The notes beneath the pieces were generated by a model. That model saw only the letters and a program-made list of their open reading frames with translations. It did not search any database and had not been told where the DNA came from. 6,119 nt of DNA. Origin: Sutterella sp. GTDB taxonomy: Bacteria; Pseudomonadota; Gammaproteobacteria; Burkholderiales; Burkholderiaceae_F. The stretch covers positions 1 through 6,119 of the forward strand of contig JAHHRG010000085.1 in NCBI GenBank assembly GCA_020025965.1. The letters run 5' to 3'. Shown one piece after another: positions 1 to 6,119 of this stretch. Each line of letters opens with the position of its first letter. Position 1 is the first letter of the stretch. The translations under genes were made by a program, and so were the position numbers.

Positions 1-1118
1 AAGCGATCGCACTCTTCTTCAAGAGCCGCCAATTCTTCGTCAATCGATTCAATATCGAGTTCGAACCCGTCCTGAAGGTCGCGATTCTTCGCCAACTCAT
101 CACGGCTTTGCGCCAATTCGGCCGCCTTCTCCGCCCGAGTCTTCTCTACATCTCGCAAATCCGCCTTGGCCTTCTCACGACGTTCTTCACGTCGGCGGCG
201 TTCGGACTCGGCTTCCGTCAGAGCACGTTCCGCGGCACGCAAAGCCAAGGAGGCTTCGGCGGCTTGTTGAATGCGCGCATTGAGAGCCGCTTCCAGTGCC
301 GGTGTCTCGTCTTCCTTTTCGATAATCCGGGTTTTGAGCTCTTCCATCGCAGCTTCGTCGGCCGCAATTTCCGCGTTGAGCGTGTCGACCGTCTGCCGCA
401 CATCCTCATACTGTACCCAATACCAAAGCGCTTCTACGTCGTTTTTCTCGTCCGTCAAGGTTTTCCAACGGCGAGCGGTCTCCGCTTCGGTTTCAAGTCT
501 CGCAGCTTCCTCTTCTTTGACAACCTGCATGTCGTGCACGCGTTCAAGATTGGTGCGGGTCTGCGTCAAAAGCGACTCGGTTTCTTTGCGGCGTTCCCGA
601 TAAAGCGACACGCCTGCCGCTTCTTCCAAATAAATGCGGAGTTCTTCGGGCTTTGCTTTAATGAAATTGGAGATCATCCCCTGCGAGATGATGGCATAGC
701 TGCGGGGCCCCAAACCGGTTCCCAAAAAGAGTTCCTGTACGTCGCGACGGCGCACGTGCTGCTGATTGATGAAGTAGCTCGACTGCCCTTCGGCCGTGAC
801 AACACGCTTTACGTTCAATTCGGCGAATTCACCCCACGGTCCCTTGATACGACCGTCTTCGTTGGTGAGCGAGAGCTCCACGCTTGCGCGCCCCATGGGT
901 TTGCGACCGGTCGAACCCGCAAAAATCAGCTCCTTCATTGAGCCGCCGCGCAACTCTGCGGCGCGAGCTTCGCCCAGAACCCAGCGGACGGCATCGATCA
1001 CATTCGATTTGCCGCAGCCGTTCGGGCCAACGATACCGACTAACGGACGGTTGAGCTCAAGTCGTGCCGGATCGGCAAAGCTTTTAAAACCGGCGAGTTT
1101 GATCTGACGAAGCCGCAA
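1..1118 (-). CDS. smc: Chromosome partition/condensation protein SMC, N-terminal part (runs off left edge)
   Basis: SMC is the ATPase core of bacterial condensin; with ScpA and ScpB it compacts and helps segregate the chromosome. The visible 372 residues open with MRLRQIKLAGFKSF, typical of SMC N-termini. Walker A (GPNGCGKSN) lies at about residues 31-39, the conserved FLGTGLGPRSYAII stretch at 131-144, the Q-loop region (SQGMIS) at 145-150, and KPEELR...LEEAAGVS at 156-171. From about residue 170 the protein becomes the first arm of the coiled coil, rich in Glu, Arg and Ala. The hinge, second arm and C-terminal head (signature, Walker B) lie outside the window, so the protein is truncated only by the edge (full-length SMCs are near 1,170 residues). 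The start is TTG at 1116-1118: an in-frame TAG sits at 1131-1133, no ATG or GTG lies between it and the conserved N-terminus, and GAGGGG stands 7 nt upstream. The reading frame is open throughout. It is transcribed divergently from prmB. Confidence 0.96.
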   Translation of the reverse strand, partial: MRLRQIKLAGFKSFADPARLELNRPLVGIVGPNGCGKSNVIDAVRWVLGEARAAELRGGSMKELIFAGSTGRKPMGRASVELSLTNEDGRIKGPWGEFAELNVKRVVTAEGQSSYFINQQHVRRRDVQELFLGTGLGPRSYAIISQGMISNFIKAKPEELRIYLEEAAGVSLYRERRKETESLLTQTRTNLERVHDMQVVKEEEAARLETEAETARRWKTLTDEKNDVEALWYWVQYEDVRQTVDTLNAEIAADEAAMEELKTRIIEKEDETPALEAALNARIQQAAEASLALRAAERALTEAESERRRREERREKAKADLRDVEKTRAEKAAELAQSRDELAKNRDLQDGFELDIESIDEELAALEEECDR

Positions 1119-1125
1119 GAAAATT

Positions 1126-1131
1126 CCCCTC
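1126..1131 (-). promoter_or_regulatory. Ribosome binding site of smc, supporting a TTG start
   Basis: Read on the minus strand, GAGGGG lies 7 nt before the TTG at 1118, an ideal Shine-Dalgarno distance. It decides the start: the in-frame TAG at 1131-1133 overlaps this site, so the protein cannot extend further, and the only other near-start codon is ATT. Confidence 0.75.
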
Positions 1132-1166
1132 TAAGAGACGAAGATCGGTTGATGAAATACGCATCC

Positions 1167-1172
1167 ATTCTA
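1167..1172 (-). promoter_or_regulatory. Candidate -10 element for smc
   Basis: On the minus strand TAGAAT matches the sigma-70 -10 consensus at five of six bases and lies about 50 bp before the smc TTG start. No convincing -35 hexamer is found 16-18 bp upstream, so this is only a candidate. The 169-bp spacer must hold promoters for both divergent genes. Confidence 0.3.
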
Positions 1173-1203
1173 ACGAAGAGACGGAGAATAAGCCGTCCTC
1201 GCT

Positions 1204-1209
1204 TATAAT
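1204..1209 (+). promoter_or_regulatory. Candidate -10 element for the prmB-yheS operon
   Basis: A perfect TATAAT on the plus strand, 78 bp before the prmB ATG, in the divergent smc/prmB spacer. The positions expected for a -35 box (around 1180-1187, GACGGAGA) do not resemble TTGACA, so the promoter would be weak, activator-dependent or reliant on other contacts. The core TTATAA is self-complementary, so the same bases could also serve the minus strand. Confidence 0.4.
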
Positions 1210-1287
1210 TGGCGATACTTTTTACTGACGGCCGTTTCGAACACTTTCGCGTGTTTCGTTTTCGGTCCGAACACGAGGTTTTGACAC

Positions 1288-2217
1288 ATGTACGAAATTG
1301 CTCCGCTGCTTGACGACCCGATTCATAATCTGAAGACGATCCGCGACGTGTATCGTTGGGCCGTGACGGAATTGGAAAACGCCGAGATCTCTTACGGCCA
1401 CGGCTCTCCCGACAGTTTTGAAGAAGCCTCTTTCCTGATTTGCCGTGCACTGAAGTTGCCCTTTGACAGCTTCGACATGTTTTTGGACGCCAATCTGACC
1501 GCCAACGAACTCTGCCGTCTCGTCCACCTGGTGGACCGTCGCGTGCACGATAAGACGCCGACGGCTTACCTGCTCAAAGAAGCCTGGCTTACCGAACACC
1601 GTTTCTATATCGACGAACGCGCCCTCATTCCGCGCAGTTACATCGCCGAACTTCTTGAAGAAGATTTGGCACCGTGGATCGAAGATCCGTACGAAGTCAC
1701 AAGCGTTCTGGATCTTTGCACGGGTTCGGGCTGTCTGGCCATTCTCGCTCAAGGTACTTTCCCCAACGCCAAAGTGACGGGGTCCGACCTTTCGCCCGAT
1801 GCCCTGGAAGTTGCCAAGATCAACCGTCACGACTACGACATGGACGATACGCTCGAACTCGTTCAGGGCGATTTGTTCTCCTCTCTCGAAGGTCGTACCT
1901 TCGATTTGATCATTTCGAATCCGCCTTATGTGACGACGGCCAGCATGGAAGCGCTTCCTGACGAATACCGTCACGAACCCGCCATGGCTTTGGGGGCCGG
2001 TGACGACGGCATGGACGTTGTCCGTCGCATGCTCCCCGAAGCGGCCGCTCATTTGAATGACGGCGGCATGATCGTCGTCGAAGTGGGTGACGGTCTCGAA
2101 GCCGTCGAAGCGACCTTCCCGGGTCTCGACATCATGTGGCTCTCGGTCTCGGGCGGTGACGATCAGGTCTTCCTCGTGACGAAGGAAGCGCTTGTCGACT
2201 ACTTCAGCGCCAATTGA
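1288..2217 (+). CDS. prmB: Ribosomal protein L3 N5-glutamine methyltransferase PrmB
   Basis: A cytoplasmic SAM-dependent enzyme of the HemK/PrmC family that methylates a glutamine side chain of ribosomal protein L3. It has 309 residues, almost exactly the length of E. coli PrmB. A helical N-terminal substrate-recognition domain covers about residues 1-125. The Rossmann-type domain follows, with SAM-binding motif I LDLCTGSGCLAI (141-152), the acidic SDLS at 166-169, and catalytic NPPY (211-214), which holds the glutamine amide. The CTGSGC form of motif I and the segment LPDEYRHEPAMAL (223-235) followed by GAGDDGMDVVRRM point to PrmB rather than PrmC, which acts on release factors. ATG at 1288 is preceded by GAGG at 1275-1278, 9 nt away. 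It is the first gene of a probable two-gene operon with yheS, divergent from smc. L3 specificity is inferred from the family and was not tested. Confidence 0.93.
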   Translation: MYEIAPLLDDPIHNLKTIRDVYRWAVTELENAEISYGHGSPDSFEEASFLICRALKLPFDSFDMFLDANLTANELCRLVHLVDRRVHDKTPTAYLLKEAWLTEHRFYIDERALIPRSYIAELLEEDLAPWIEDPYEVTSVLDLCTGSGCLAILAQGTFPNAKVTGSDLSPDALEVAKINRHDYDMDDTLELVQGDLFSSLEGRTFDLIISNPPYVTTASMEALPDEYRHEPAMALGAGDDGMDVVRRMLPEAAAHLNDGGMIVVEVGDGLEAVEATFPGLDIMWLSVSGGDDQVFLVTKEALVDYFSAN

Positions 2218-2224
2218 TCCCGCC

Positions 2225-4135
2225 ATGCTTCGACTCCTTAATCTCTCACTCTCGCGCGGCACCCGCATTCTCTATCGTCACGCGACGATGACGGCCAGCC
2301 CGGGCGAGCGCATCGGTCTGGTGGGTGCGAACGGCTGCGGCAAATCGACGCTCTTTGCGGCCATCCTGGGTGAAATTTCGCCAGAAGACGGCGATCTGGA
2401 AACGCCGCCTCAGGCTCGAATTGCCCACGTAGCGCAGAGCTTTGTGGCGGACGACATTCCGACTTTGGAATTCATTCTCTCGGGTCACGCGCCCTTGATT
2501 GCCGCCCGTGCCGCCTTGAAAGAAGCGGAAGCTTCGGGCGACGACATGAAGCTCGCTCAGGCGCACGCCAATCTCGCCGAACTCAACGAAGGCGCGATCG
2601 AAGCGCAGGCCCGTACGATTTTGTCCGGTTTGGGCTTTACCGAAGAAGATGCGGATCGCAAGGTCTACGATTTTTCGGGCGGCTGGCGAAACCGTATTGC
2701 GTTGGCCCGTGCGCTGATGCGACCGGCCGATCTGTTGCTTCTTGACGAACCGACCAACCACTTGGACATCGATTCGCTCATTTGGCTTGAAAACTGGTTG
2801 CGTCACGTTGAAGCTACCGTTGTCATCATTTCGCATGACCGAGAATTTCTTGATCGCAGCGTCTCGACCATCTGGTCCGTAGAAGACGGGACGATCTGCC
2901 GCTATGCGGGGAACTATTCCCACTTTGAAGAGCAACGCATCGAAAAGCTGAAACTTCAGGATGCCGCTGCCCGTGCCTACGAACGCGAATCGGCTCATTT
3001 GACGAGCTTTATCGAACGCTTCCGCGCTAAGGCCACCAAGGCCCGTCAGGCGCAGTCGCGCATCAAGATGCTCGAAAAGCTGAAAGCCGTCGAACCCGTC
3101 CGTGCCAAACGCGAATGGCGTTTCGAATTTCCGAAGCCCGTTCGTCTGCCCGAACACCTAATCGATACCGAAAACCTGCGCTTGGGTTACGGTGACAAGG
3201 TCGTGATCGAGAACGTCTCGCTTTGCATTCGCTCGGGCGAGCGCATCGGTATTTTGGGTGTAAACGGTGCGGGTAAGTCCACCCTAATCAAGGGGCTCGT
3301 CGGCGATCTAACGCCTTTGGGCGGAGAAATCCGTCGAGGCCAGGGCCTTGAGATCGGCTATTTTGCTCAGCATCAGTTGGATCAATTGCGCCCTGACGAA
3401 ACGCCTTTGGAACACTTGCGTCGTATGGCACCCGACGTTCGCGAACAGGAATTGCGAGACTATTTAGGTGTCTACCGTTTCTCGGGCGACTTTGCGACCG
3501 CGCCGGTGGGTCCCATGTCGGGCGGAGAAAAAGCACGCCTCGCCCTGGCACTTCTTGCTTGGCATAAGCCCAACCTTCTGGTGCTTGACGAACCGACCAA
3601 TCACCTCGATATGGAAACGCGCGAGGCGCTGACGATGGCTCTCTCCATTTATGAAGGTGCCGTGATTATCGTGTCTCACGATCGCCACTTGTTGCGTGCC
3701 ACCACCGAACGACTGATCCTCGTTCATGACGGCGAAGTACAACCGTTCGACGGCGACCTTGACGATTACGCCGAACTCGTCCTCGAACACCGTCGTTCTA
3801 CCGTCGCCGCCAAGAAAGCGGCAGTGGCGGCCGAGCGTGAGCCCGTCATCAACAAAAAGGAAGCTCGTCGGCTCGAAGCGCAGGAACGCCAGCGCATTCA
3901 GCAGTTGCGCAAACCCCTCCAGAAGAAGCTTGAAAAGGTTGAGAAAGCTTTGGCCGAAAAGAACGCTGCCTTGAAGGCACTGGCGGATCAAATGGCCGAT
4001 GCGGCTTTTTATACCGACAACAGTCAGGATGAAGTCGCCCGTGTTCTTCGCGAACACGGCGAACTGAAGCCTCAAGTGGAAGAACTTGAAATGCAATGGC
4101 TCGAACTGTCCGAGCAGATCGAAGCGGTCTGCTAA
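2225..4135 (+). CDS. yheS: ABC-F family ATPase, YheS type
   Basis: A soluble ABC-F protein with two ATP-binding cassettes and no membrane domain. Members bind the ribosomal E site and modulate translation; the YheS subgroup has been linked to relieving stalled ribosomes, but its exact role here is inferred. With ATG at 2225 the protein has 636 residues, matching the E. coli homologue (637). Cassette 1: Walker A GANGCGKST (34-42), signature FSGGW (150-154), Walker B LLLLDEPTNHLD (170-181), H-loop SHD (203-205). The inter-domain linker (about 230-300) includes ERFRAKATKARQAQSRIKML. Cassette 2: Walker A GVNGAGKST (345-353), signature MSGGEKAR (431-438), DEPTNHLD (455-462), SHDRHLL (484-490). A charged C-terminal coiled coil spans about 545-632. 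Both ATP sites look intact. An in-frame TTG at 2192 would add 11 residues and overlap prmB by 26 nt; homology favours the ATG, only 7 bp after the prmB stop, although it lacks a clear Shine-Dalgarno site. Confidence 0.93.
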   Translation: MLRLLNLSLSRGTRILYRHATMTASPGERIGLVGANGCGKSTLFAAILGEISPEDGDLETPPQARIAHVAQSFVADDIPTLEFILSGHAPLIAARAALKEAEASGDDMKLAQAHANLAELNEGAIEAQARTILSGLGFTEEDADRKVYDFSGGWRNRIALARALMRPADLLLLDEPTNHLDIDSLIWLENWLRHVEATVVIISHDREFLDRSVSTIWSVEDGTICRYAGNYSHFEEQRIEKLKLQDAAARAYERESAHLTSFIERFRAKATKARQAQSRIKMLEKLKAVEPVRAKREWRFEFPKPVRLPEHLIDTENLRLGYGDKVVIENVSLCIRSGERIGILGVNGAGKSTLIKGLVGDLTPLGGEIRRGQGLEIGYFAQHQLDQLRPDETPLEHLRRMAPDVREQELRDYLGVYRFSGDFATAPVGPMSGGEKARLALALLAWHKPNLLVLDEPTNHLDMETREALTMALSIYEGAVIIVSHDRHLLRATTERLILVHDGEVQPFDGDLDDYAELVLEHRRSTVAAKKAAVAAEREPVINKKEARRLEAQERQRIQQLRKPLQKKLEKVEKALAEKNAALKALADQMADAAFYTDNSQDEVARVLREHGELKPQVEELEMQWLELSEQIEAVC

Positions 4136-4161
4136 CAGCAGGATTTTCTGAGCGTCTAACG

Positions 4162-4195
4162 AAAAGCCCCCGATTCTCACGAATCGAGGGCTTTT
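4162..4195. terminator. Bidirectional intrinsic terminator between yheS and the antiporter gene
   Basis: A 15-bp stem (4162-4176 with 4181-4195) closes a TCAC loop. Its only flaw is one C/A mismatch (4170 against 4187). The arms begin with AAAAGCCC and end with GGGCTTTT, so each strand places a T-tract after a GC-rich stem. It lies 27 bp after the yheS stop and about 70 bp beyond the stop of the convergent gene at 4267, so it can end transcripts arriving from both sides. The rest of the 131-bp gap shows nothing else. Confidence 0.9.
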
Positions 4196-4266
4196 CTTAT
4201 GTCTGTCGACTTTTCTCGAACCGATCTATCAGGGAGAGACCGGCCGAGAACTTTAGCTTTGAGACC

Positions 4267-5577
4267 TTAGATGAACTGAGAGATCACCACACCGGCAATC
4301 AACATCGTCACGTTATAGGCCAAGAAGGTCGGCACGCAGGTGTCCCAAATGTGATTGTGCTGCATGTCGGCATTCAAACCGGACGTGGGCCCAAGAGTCG
4401 AGTCGGAAGCAGGCGAACCGGCGTCACCCAATGCACCGGCGATGACCATCAAAAGAATCGTCGCGGGGATCGAGAAACCGACAGCCTGGCAGAGCGGCAC
4501 ATAGATCACAGCCAAGATAGGCACGGTACCGAAAGAGGTCCCGATACCCATCGTCACCAAAAGACCGATGAGCGTAATAACAAAGGCGGAGAGGATCTTG
4601 CTTTCACCGAGGAACGGAACCACGCCTTCGATCAGGGCGGGAACGGCCTTCGTTTCCTGAAGGATATTGGCGAAACCGCCGGCGATCAACATCACGAAGG
4701 CGATGAAGCCCATCATGGAGATGCCGCCTGCGATATTGTCGTCAAGCTTGCTGAACTTATAAGCACCGCCGGCGCCCATCACCACGAGCCCCATCAAAGC
4801 CGCGAGCGGCAAGGACTGCATGGCGATCTGCACGGCCACGGCCGCGATAATGGCGATCACCGTCACGATGTGCTTGCGACCGAACTGCATGTCTTCGGGC
4901 GGGATTTCCTGACCGCCCAAAACCGGACGATCTTCGTAATCGCGGGGCTTGCGGAAGAAGACGAGAACGGACAAGGCAAGACCGACGAACATGGCGGCAC
5001 CGCCGATCCAAGCGACGGAAGCCACGTCGGAGACGGTCGTCGGCAAGCCGCTACGCGTCATACTGTCGGCGACAATCCCCTGGAAGATCAAACCGAAGCC
5101 GATCGGCAGGGAAATATACGGAGCCGTCAGGCCGAAGCCCAAAGAGACGGCCACGGCACGGCGGTCAAGGCGCATCTTGTTCATCAGCTTTAAAAGCGGC
5201 GGAATCAAGAGCGGAATAAACGCAATGTGCACGGGCACCACGTTCTGCGAGAAGCAGGCGAGGAAGGCGATCGTAAAGCAGAAGAGCTTGGGTTTCGTAC
5301 CAACGCGCGTACTGATAAAGCGAACGAGCATTTCCATCAAACCGGTATTGGCGATGGCAACGGCGAACGTACCCAAGAGGATGTAAGAAAGAGCGGTCGT
5401 CGCGTTGGCACTGAAGCCAGCAGCCAGAAGCTGCATGGATTCGGCGAGACCGATACCGCCCGTCAGACCGGCAATCAGCGCGGCCACGATGAGCGACACG
5501 AGAACGTTGACACGGGCCAAGCAGAGGCCACAAAGAACAACGACGGAAATAACGATGGGGTTGGTGATGAAATCCAC
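4267..5577 (-). CDS. Na+/H+ antiporter family carrier, YuiF-like (probable amino-acid or ion transporter)
   Basis: A very hydrophobic inner-membrane protein of 436 residues with roughly ten to twelve predicted membrane segments. The N-terminus (NPIVISVVVLCG, RVNVLVSLIVAALIAGLTGG, then ALSYILLGTFAVAIANTG at 62-79) reads like the N-terminal domain of the YuiF-type branch of the Na+/H+ antiporter superfamily. A conserved polar signature near the C-terminus, GDAGSPASDSTLGPTSG (384-400) then DMQHNHIWDT (404-413), fits the same family and is a likely substrate or ion site. A cytoplasmic-looking charged loop (RKPRDYEDRP, about 209-218) divides two halves. Members are annotated as Na+/H+ antiporters or as amino-acid carriers; the substrate here is unknown. 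The start is GTG (5575-5577), chosen because AAAGG sits 7 nt upstream and the N-terminus then fits the family. It lies 145 bp downstream of the binding-protein gene on the same strand and ends at the shared terminator. Confidence 0.85.
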   Translation of the reverse strand: MDFITNPIVISVVVLCGLCLARVNVLVSLIVAALIAGLTGGIGLAESMQLLAAGFSANATTALSYILLGTFAVAIANTGLMEMLVRFISTRVGTKPKLFCFTIAFLACFSQNVVPVHIAFIPLLIPPLLKLMNKMRLDRRAVAVSLGFGLTAPYISLPIGFGLIFQGIVADSMTRSGLPTTVSDVASVAWIGGAAMFVGLALSVLVFFRKPRDYEDRPVLGGQEIPPEDMQFGRKHIVTVIAIIAAVAVQIAMQSLPLAALMGLVVMGAGGAYKFSKLDDNIAGGISMMGFIAFVMLIAGGFANILQETKAVPALIEGVVPFLGESKILSAFVITLIGLLVTMGIGTSFGTVPILAVIYVPLCQAVGFSIPATILLMVIAGALGDAGSPASDSTLGPTSGLNADMQHNHIWDTCVPTFLAYNVTMLIAGVVISQFI

Positions 5578-5672
5578 AACAATACCTTTGAGGTAAAGGT
5601 CGAGAGTCGAATGACAAATGTCTCTGTAAAGACCGGGAAAATGTCGACTCCAACAACCGTATTTTTAGGGGA

Positions 5673-5690
5673 GCTCTGAGCGGTCAGAGC
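5673..5690. promoter_or_regulatory. Perfect inverted repeat in the spacer upstream of the antiporter gene
   Basis: GCTCTGA and TCAGAGC form a perfect 7-bp stem with a GCGG loop, 33 bp beyond the stop codon of the binding-protein gene and about 95 bp before the antiporter GTG. On the minus strand it is followed by TCCCC and then TAAAAATA rather than a T-tract, so it is not a standard intrinsic terminator. It could be an operator, an mRNA-processing or 3'-stabilising hairpin between the two cistrons, or a weak attenuator. The 145-bp spacer shows no confident sigma-70 promoter for the antiporter. Confidence 0.4.
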
Positions 5691-5722
5691 GAAACAAGCG
5701 ATTGGGTCAAAAAGTCAGAGCA

Positions 5723-6119
5723 TCAATGATGCAAATGACCGAACCACTTGGCGTGGATTTTTTCAAACGTCCCGTCGGCCTGAACTTCATCAAGTGCCTT
5801 ATTGAGGCGCTCGAGCAATGCGGCATTGCCCTTCTTGACGGCAAAACCGTACGACTGGGCATCGAGAATCGGGCCGGTTTCCTTGAGATTCATCCCTTCG
5901 GAAACTTTCTGGGTGAAGAAATACTGATTGACCGGCGAATCGTTCACCATGGCGTAGCAACCCTTGAGATTGAGTTCAAGGAAAGCTTCCGACACGGAGT
6001 TGAACGTGCGAAGTTTCGTATTGGGAATACGAGAAGAGAAGAGCGCACCGGAGGATCCGATTTCCGCGCAAAGCGTCTTGCCTTCAAGCGCCTTGACGTC
6101 GTTAATTTCGGGATTATCC
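5723..6119 (-). CDS. Amino-acid ABC transporter periplasmic substrate-binding protein (SBP family 3), C-terminal part
   Basis: Family-3 solute-binding proteins capture amino acids in the periplasm and deliver them to an ABC permease. Only the last 131 residues are visible; the signal peptide and first lobe lie beyond the right edge. The visible part begins within lobe 2: VKALEGKTLCAEIGSSGA (residues 8-25) is the usual strand and glycine turn that contacts the ligand. SEAFLELNLKGCYAMVNDSPV (43-63) holds the conserved Asp before the second crossover (D60), and YGFAVKKGN (90-98) and the final helix with ADGTFEKIHAKWFG (114-127) are standard family endings. Cysteines 17 and 54 fall where some relatives carry a cysteine pair. 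The tail ends GHLHH. The frame stays open to the edge, so the GTG at 5995 is internal. The amino acid bound cannot be inferred. Confidence 0.92.
   Translation of the reverse strand, partial: DNPEINDVKALEGKTLCAEIGSSGALFSSRIPNTKLRTFNSVSEAFLELNLKGCYAMVNDSPVNQYFFTQKVSEGMNLKETGPILDAQSYGFAVKKGNAALLERLNKALDEVQADGTFEKIHAKWFGHLHH

Noticed and set aside
1..560. Low-complexity Glu/Arg/Ala-rich stretch in smc as a possible repeat or foreign insertion
   Set aside because: The heptad-like charged composition is normal for the SMC coiled-coil arm, and the frame is continuous.
108..941. 277-codon plus-strand frame opposite smc
   Set aside because: Antisense to a clear SMC head and coiled-coil sequence; no recognisable domain.
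1281..1286. TTGACA just before the prmB start as a -35 box
   Set aside because: It lies 1 nt before the ATG, with no -10 at a workable distance ahead of a coding start; it is most likely chance.
1222..2268. Long open frame on the minus strand antisense to prmB (348 codons)
   Set aside because: It lies fully across the strongly supported prmB gene, has no recognisable domain and a composition typical of antisense shadows (many Arg, His, Phe, Val); it also crosses the promoter region.
2246..3157. 303-codon minus-strand frame antisense to yheS
   Set aside because: Antisense to intact, conserved cassette 1 of the ABC-F protein; no family resemblance.
3464..4180. 238-codon minus-strand frame antisense to the 3' end of yheS
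   Set aside because: Its start would lie inside the terminator hairpin, and the opposite strand codes for conserved ABC-F sequence.
4096..5193. 365-codon plus-strand frame rich in His, Asp, Arg and Gly
   Set aside because: It begins inside yheS, runs through the terminator and is antisense to the membrane carrier; the polar, repetitive composition is the complement of hydrophobic codons.
5723..5995. A separate 90-residue protein starting at the GTG at 5995
   Set aside because: The same frame stays open to the window edge with typical binding-protein sequence upstream, so this GTG is an internal valine codon.

Overview
The window holds five protein-coding genes, two cut by the window edges, in an ordinary, densely packed chromosomal region of a Gram-negative bacterium of moderately high GC. 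The organism is most likely a betaproteobacterium. The SMC head, the PrmB-type methyltransferase and the YheS-type ABC-F protein all read like Burkholderiales versions, possibly of the gut-associated Sutterellaceae. That placement rests on remembered family sequences, not on a search. No RNA gene, insertion sequence, CRISPR array, phage gene or compositional island was seen.

Left part (1-1287): the N-terminal 372 codons of smc, the chromosome-condensation ATPase, lie on the minus strand and run off the left edge. They start at a TTG codon at 1118. A 169-bp divergent spacer separates smc from prmB and carries candidate promoter elements for both directions.

Centre (1288-4195): prmB (glutamine methyltransferase for ribosomal protein L3) and yheS (ABC-F ATPase) lie head to tail on the plus strand with only 7 bp between them, probably as a translationally coupled pair. 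Both are ribosome-linked. The pair ends at a strong hairpin terminator (4162-4195) that has A- and T-tracts on both sides, so it can also stop the convergent transcript arriving from the right.

Right part (4267-6119): on the minus strand, the C-terminal 131 residues of a periplasmic amino-acid-binding protein (SBP family 3) are followed after 145 bp by a complete YuiF-like carrier of the Na+/H+ antiporter superfamily. The order suggests an amino-acid uptake locus, but the substrate cannot be read from the sequence, and no ABC permease or ATPase for the binding protein lies inside the window.

I do not see an undescribed system here. The observations worth a second look are modest: start-codon choices for smc and yheS, the prmB-yheS coupling, the pairing of a binding protein with a secondary carrier, and a small inverted repeat between those two genes.
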